NCBI RefSeq assembly: GCF_004770105.1
Contig: NZ_RQEY01000023.1
Span: 228,650 to 292,649, forward strand
Reading direction: 5' to 3'
Source: Leptospira andrefontaineae
Lineage (GTDB): Bacteria; Spirochaetota; Leptospiria; Leptospirales; Leptospiraceae
Length of the DNA: 64,000 bases
Each line of letters begins with the position of its first letter. Within the stretch, counting starts at the first letter, position 1. Made by a program: the position numbers and the translations under genes. Below the pieces are notes generated by a model. The model made no database searches. It was not told the origin of the DNA and saw only the letters and a program-made list of their open reading frames with translations. This document shows positions 60,642-64,000 of the stretch, piece by piece.

Positions 60642-61211
60642 ATGGGATACGGAGCAATTGTGATAGGGGTTTCTTCAGGTGGTTTGAACGCTCTTATGAA
60701 GATATTACCTTCTTTGCCTGAAAATTATCCCATTCCCATTGTGATCGTACAGCATGTGAGTCCTCGTTCGGACGGATATTGGATCGAAAGTATGAACAGG
60801 ACCTGTAGGTTGAATGTAAAGGAAGCAGACGAAAAAGAAAAAATAGAACGAGGGAATATTTATATGGCTTCTGCAAATTACCATCTGTTGGTGGAAAAAG
60901 ATAAAACATTCTCTTTAAGCACGGAAGCAAAAGTGAATTTTGCAAGGCCGTCCATAGATGTACTTTTTGAATCGGCTGCGGAAGCTTATGGAGAAGAATT
61001 GATCGGACTCATTTTGACAGGTTCAAATTCCGACGGAGCCTTAGGACTTAGGAAAATAAAGGAAGAAGGTGGGCTGACAATTGTGCAAGACCCTGAAACT
61101 GCGGAATCCCCCTCTATGCCTGCATATGCGATCTCTACTACTTCAGTGGATCATATTTTTTCTTTGGAAGAGATAGCGAACTTTTTACAAACATTAGGTG
61201 AGGGTAATTGA
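60642..61211 (+). CDS. CheB-type protein-glutamate methylesterase domain without receiver
   Basis: A 189-residue protein that consists only of the methylesterase domain. The triad is visible: Ser in GVSSGGLNALM, His in VIVQHVSPRSDGYW and Asp in LTGSNSDGALGLRKIKEEGG. Classic CheB carries a response-regulator receiver of about 120 residues in front; it is missing here, so activity must be controlled in some other way or be constitutive. It would remove methyl groups added by the CheR encoded just upstream. Its stop is one base before the GTG start of the hybrid kinase, so the two are probably cotranslated. Confidence 0.9.
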   Translation: MGYGAIVIGVSSGGLNALMKILPSLPENYPIPIVIVQHVSPRSDGYWIESMNRTCRLNVKEADEKEKIERGNIYMASANYHLLVEKDKTFSLSTEAKVNFARPSIDVLFESAAEAYGEELIGLILTGSNSDGALGLRKIKEEGGLTIVQDPETAESPSMPAYAISTTSVDHIFSLEEIANFLQTLGEGN

Positions 61212-61212
61212 A

Positions 61213-64000
61213 GTGGATTTGAAAAAGATAACGATCCGTACCAAACTGTTTATAGGTTTTTCCGTATTGGTGTTTATACTTGTTGGTACATCCATATTTG
61301 TGATCGATAAACTTTCCGAATCGAATAATAGATTACAAAGGATCGTAGATGGTTCAGCCAAAAGAGTGAATTTGTCCAACGAGATCATGATTGCTTTACT
61401 GGATTCTACCCGTCACGAGAAGAATGTCATCATCGAAAGGCGTACTGAGCAGATGCTCTATTTTAGGGATCGTTTTCTCAAAGCAGCCGATACTGTGGAC
61501 GACAAAATATTACAACTGAGCGAACTTTCCGATGCTGAGGGAAAAGTTTTGTTGGAGGAATTCAAAGTTTCATGGAAACAATTGAGGAAATATCAGGACG
61601 AGATCGTTTCTCTGGCTTTAAAGAATATTAATGATCAAGCATTTGCGATCTCCGCAGGACCGGCGTTGATCGTTCGTGATACTGCGATGAAACAATTCAG
61701 CAGGATCGTGGAGCGGAACGAAAAGCTCATGGAGTCCGAAAAGAAAAAGAATATCTCGGATTTCGAATATACCTTCTTATTTTTAGTGTGTTTGGTGATA
61801 TCGTCGGTGCTGGTAGTGATCGCCATATCTTTCTGGATCATCAGGAGTATAACCGATAGGATCAATTTTATCGCGAACGAAGCGGAGAAGATTGCGAGTA
61901 GGGAATTCTCGGACCAAATATTAGAAGATACTAATGCGGACGAATTAAGGTTGATTTTCGATTCTTTGGTGACTGTTAATGAAAGTTTTAAAGAAATTAC
62001 GAATAACGCGAATACCGTAGCTTCCGGTGATTATTCTATTGATTTAGAACCTAGGTCCGAAAAGGACATCTTGGGAACTGCATTGAAGAAAATGACCCAG
62101 GCACTTCGTTTAACTACGTCCGAAAATGAAAAACATAATTGGCTGACCCAAGGACAGAATCGTTTGAACGAAGGTTTGAGAGGTGACCAAACAGTCGAGA
62201 GTTTGGCGCAAAGTGTGGTGAATTTTTTAGGAGAATATTTAAAAGCTCAAATAGGGGCCATTTATCTTTCTGATGAAAAAGACAAATCGCTAAAATTGAC
62301 CGGTGAATATGCATTTACCGGAGGAAAACTTGCGGACCATTTTTCCTTAAAGGAAGGTTTGGTGGGACAAGCTGCATCTCAACAGAAAGAAATGTTAATA
62401 ACCGATGTACATGAAGATCATATCAAGATCCAATCCTCTTTTTTAAACACGAAACCTAAAGATCTATTCCTTATTCCTTTCATATTCGAAGGCCAAACCC
62501 TTGGTGTGATAGAGATCGGAAAACTTTCTAAATTTACTGAGATCGAGTTGGAATTCCTGCGGACTTGTATGGAGAATGTGGGGATCAGCATTAACTCAGC
62601 CATTTCCAGAAAAAAAATCCAAATATTGCTAGAAGAAACCCAGGTACAAAGCGAAGAGTTGCAATCTCAGCAAGAAGAATTGAAACAAATGAACGAGGAG
62701 CTGGAAGAGCAGACCCAGATCTTAAAACAACAACAAGAAGAACTTAGGATCACGAACGAAGAATTAGAAGAACAAACCCAAGCCTTGGAAATTAAAAACA
62801 AGGAAGTGGAAGCCGCGAGGTCGGATATAGAGCAAAAAAGTAAACAGCTCGAGATCAGTAGCAAATATAAATCGGAATTTTTGGCAAATATGTCCCACGA
62901 ACTTCGAACTCCTTTGAATAGCCTTTTGATCCTTTCCAAGGATCTTTCAGAAAACAATAAAAAGAACCTGAGTGGTGATCAGGTGGAGAGTGCGAATATT
63001 ATTTATAAAAGCGGCCAGGATCTATTAGTTTTGATCAATGAAGTATTAGATCTTTCTAAAATTGAATCCGGAAAAATGCAGGTAAATTTAGAAAAGGTAT
63101 CTGTCCGTAAATTTGTGGAATCCTTGCTGAAAGATTTTAAACACCAGGCGGATAAAAAACAACTTAGTCTGATCGGATTTGTATCGGAGGATTGTCCGGA
63201 GTATATTTCTACGGATCCACTTCGTTTGAACCAGATCCTCAAAAACCTTTTATCGAATGCTTTAAAATTTACAGAAAAAGGAAAAATCGCCCTGGAGGTC
63301 CGACTGGACGGATATCAGAAAATTATAATATCCGTTTCCGATACAGGGATAGGTATCCCTGAAGAAAAACAAATGTCTATTTTCGAAGCGTTTCAACAAG
63401 CGGATGGAAGTACATCTCGTAAATATGGAGGAACGGGTCTCGGACTATCTATTTCCAGAGAACTTGCTAAAATTTTAGGAGGTTATATCGGTTTAGAAAG
63501 TAAGATAAATCAGGGATCTACTTTTTCTCTTTCAATTCCTGTGGAGATGAAAAAAGAAAACGTATCTACTAATCCCCAAAGGGAAGATACGCCAACCGAA
63601 CAAAGGTCTCATTCCGTTCCTAAAGAAACCAGATTTATAGATTCTCCTAGTGCTGAAGACGATAGGGAAAGCATTTTAGAGAATGATAAAGTAGTTTTGA
63701 TCATAGAAGACGATCTGAAGTTTGCATCCGTTCTGATCAAACAGGCACATGATAAGGATTTTAAATGTTTGTCTGCGTCTACAGGCGAGGATGGGTTGAT
63801 ACTTGCGGAAAAACATCTACCTAACGCGATTATTTTGGACCTGAACCTTCCGGGGATCAATGGTCATACAGTATTGAACGAACTTAAATCCAATCCTAAG
63901 GTAAGACATATCCCGGTCCATGTGATCTCTGGAAACGAGTATTCTATCGACCCTATTAAAGAAGGTGCAGTAGAATATTTAGTAAAACCTGTAAACAAAA
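61213..64000 (+). CDS. Hybrid sensor histidine kinase (3' end outside window)
   Basis: The frame opens with GTG at 61213, one base after cheB, and is still open at the window end (over 929 residues). It has TM1 (about 10-31), a 150-residue helical periplasmic region like 4HB_MCP, TM2 (about 190-215) and HAMP, then a GAF domain (about 325-465). A long coiled coil follows, with the repeated phrase NEELEEQTQ, then HisKA with the phospho-His in NMSHELRTPLN (about residue 562) and a HATPase with DTGIGIP and GGTGLGLSIS. A receiver starts at about 825, with its Asp in AIILDLNLPG (about residue 876). Further domains may follow. CheR and CheB upstream suggest methylation-based adaptation of its helices. 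Confidence 0.9.
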   Translation, partial: MDLKKITIRTKLFIGFSVLVFILVGTSIFVIDKLSESNNRLQRIVDGSAKRVNLSNEIMIALLDSTRHEKNVIIERRTEQMLYFRDRFLKAADTVDDKILQLSELSDAEGKVLLEEFKVSWKQLRKYQDEIVSLALKNINDQAFAISAGPALIVRDTAMKQFSRIVERNEKLMESEKKKNISDFEYTFLFLVCLVISSVLVVIAISFWIIRSITDRINFIANEAEKIASREFSDQILEDTNADELRLIFDSLVTVNESFKEITNNANTVASGDYSIDLEPRSEKDILGTALKKMTQALRLTTSENEKHNWLTQGQNRLNEGLRGDQTVESLAQSVVNFLGEYLKAQIGAIYLSDEKDKSLKLTGEYAFTGGKLADHFSLKEGLVGQAASQQKEMLITDVHEDHIKIQSSFLNTKPKDLFLIPFIFEGQTLGVIEIGKLSKFTEIELEFLRTCMENVGISINSAISRKKIQILLEETQVQSEELQSQQEELKQMNEELEEQTQILKQQQEELRITNEELEEQTQALEIKNKEVEAARSDIEQKSKQLEISSKYKSEFLANMSHELRTPLNSLLILSKDLSENNKKNLSGDQVESANIIYKSGQDLLVLINEVLDLSKIESGKMQVNLEKVSVRKFVESLLKDFKHQADKKQLSLIGFVSEDCPEYISTDPLRLNQILKNLLSNALKFTEKGKIALEVRLDGYQKIIISVSDTGIGIPEEKQMSIFEAFQQADGSTSRKYGGTGLGLSISRELAKILGGYIGLESKINQGSTFSLSIPVEMKKENVSTNPQREDTPTEQRSHSVPKETRFIDSPSAEDDRESILENDKVVLIIEDDLKFASVLIKQAHDKDFKCLSASTGEDGLILAEKHLPNAIILDLNLPGINGHTVLNELKSNPKVRHIPVHVISGNEYSIDPIKEGAVEYLVKPVNK

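Overview
The window looks like chromosomal DNA of a Leptospira-type spirochaete. This rests on a moderately AT-rich sequence, many predicted lipoproteins with loose spirochaetal lipoboxes (VMNC, LVDC, LASC, MISC, SNIYC, FTGC, LESC, LQNC), a DUF1554 lectin-like lipoprotein typical of that genus, 7TM-DISM and class III cyclase signalling proteins, and a mixed-strand gene order. The species cannot be fixed from sequence alone. No rRNA, tRNA, CRISPR array, insertion sequence or prophage was seen.

Layout. 1-5.2 kb: the 3' end of an amidohydrolase gene, then ankyrin, TPR, LamG and DUF1554 surface or envelope proteins. 5.2-8.0 kb: a leftward sulfide/persulfide operon (persulfide dioxygenase-rhodanese fusion, two YeeE/YedE half-transporters, TauE/TSUP exporter). 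8.1-18.9 kb: adenylate cyclase, AraC regulator, methyltransferase, GH5 glycosidase lipoprotein, MDR reductase, tandem VOC protein, zinc phospholipase C/S1-P1-like protein and a CPA1 antiporter. 19-26.7 kb: an RND tripartite efflux operon with a divergent membrane-bound AraC regulator. 26.8-36.2 kb: secreted LNS2 phosphatase-like protein, LprI-like protein, an ArsR/AHSA1 pair, an ammonium-transporter/SpoIIE-phosphatase fusion, a kinase-like phosphotransferase overlapping glpD, and an NHL lipoprotein. 36.3-38.0 kb: thiolase and MarR regulator that share a near-identical operator. 38.1-44.1 kb: a nitric-oxide reductase cluster (Crp/FNR regulator, norC with an extra cytochrome domain, norB, norQ, norD, cytochrome c'-like protein). 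44.2-45.0 kb: a second ArsR/AHSA1 pair. 45-53 kb: three large surface lipoproteins, a decayed outer-membrane-protein gene and two copies of a GC-rich dispersed repeat. 52.4-58.9 kb: enoyl-CoA hydratase, SDR and ArsR, then PepSY membrane protein, small lipoprotein and TonB-dependent receptor. 59.1-64 kb: a small unknown protein, CheR, CheB and a hybrid histidine kinase cut by the window end.

The most interesting points are the Amt-PP2C fusion, the enlarged NorC with its FNR-type box and adjacent cytochrome c'-like gene, the paired palindromic operators that overlap the start codons of apparently leaderless ArsR genes, the twin MarR operators, a motif repeated around the cyclase and AraC genes, the inverted pair of dispersed repeats, and the OMP remnant. 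All functional calls are from reading motifs; no database search was run.
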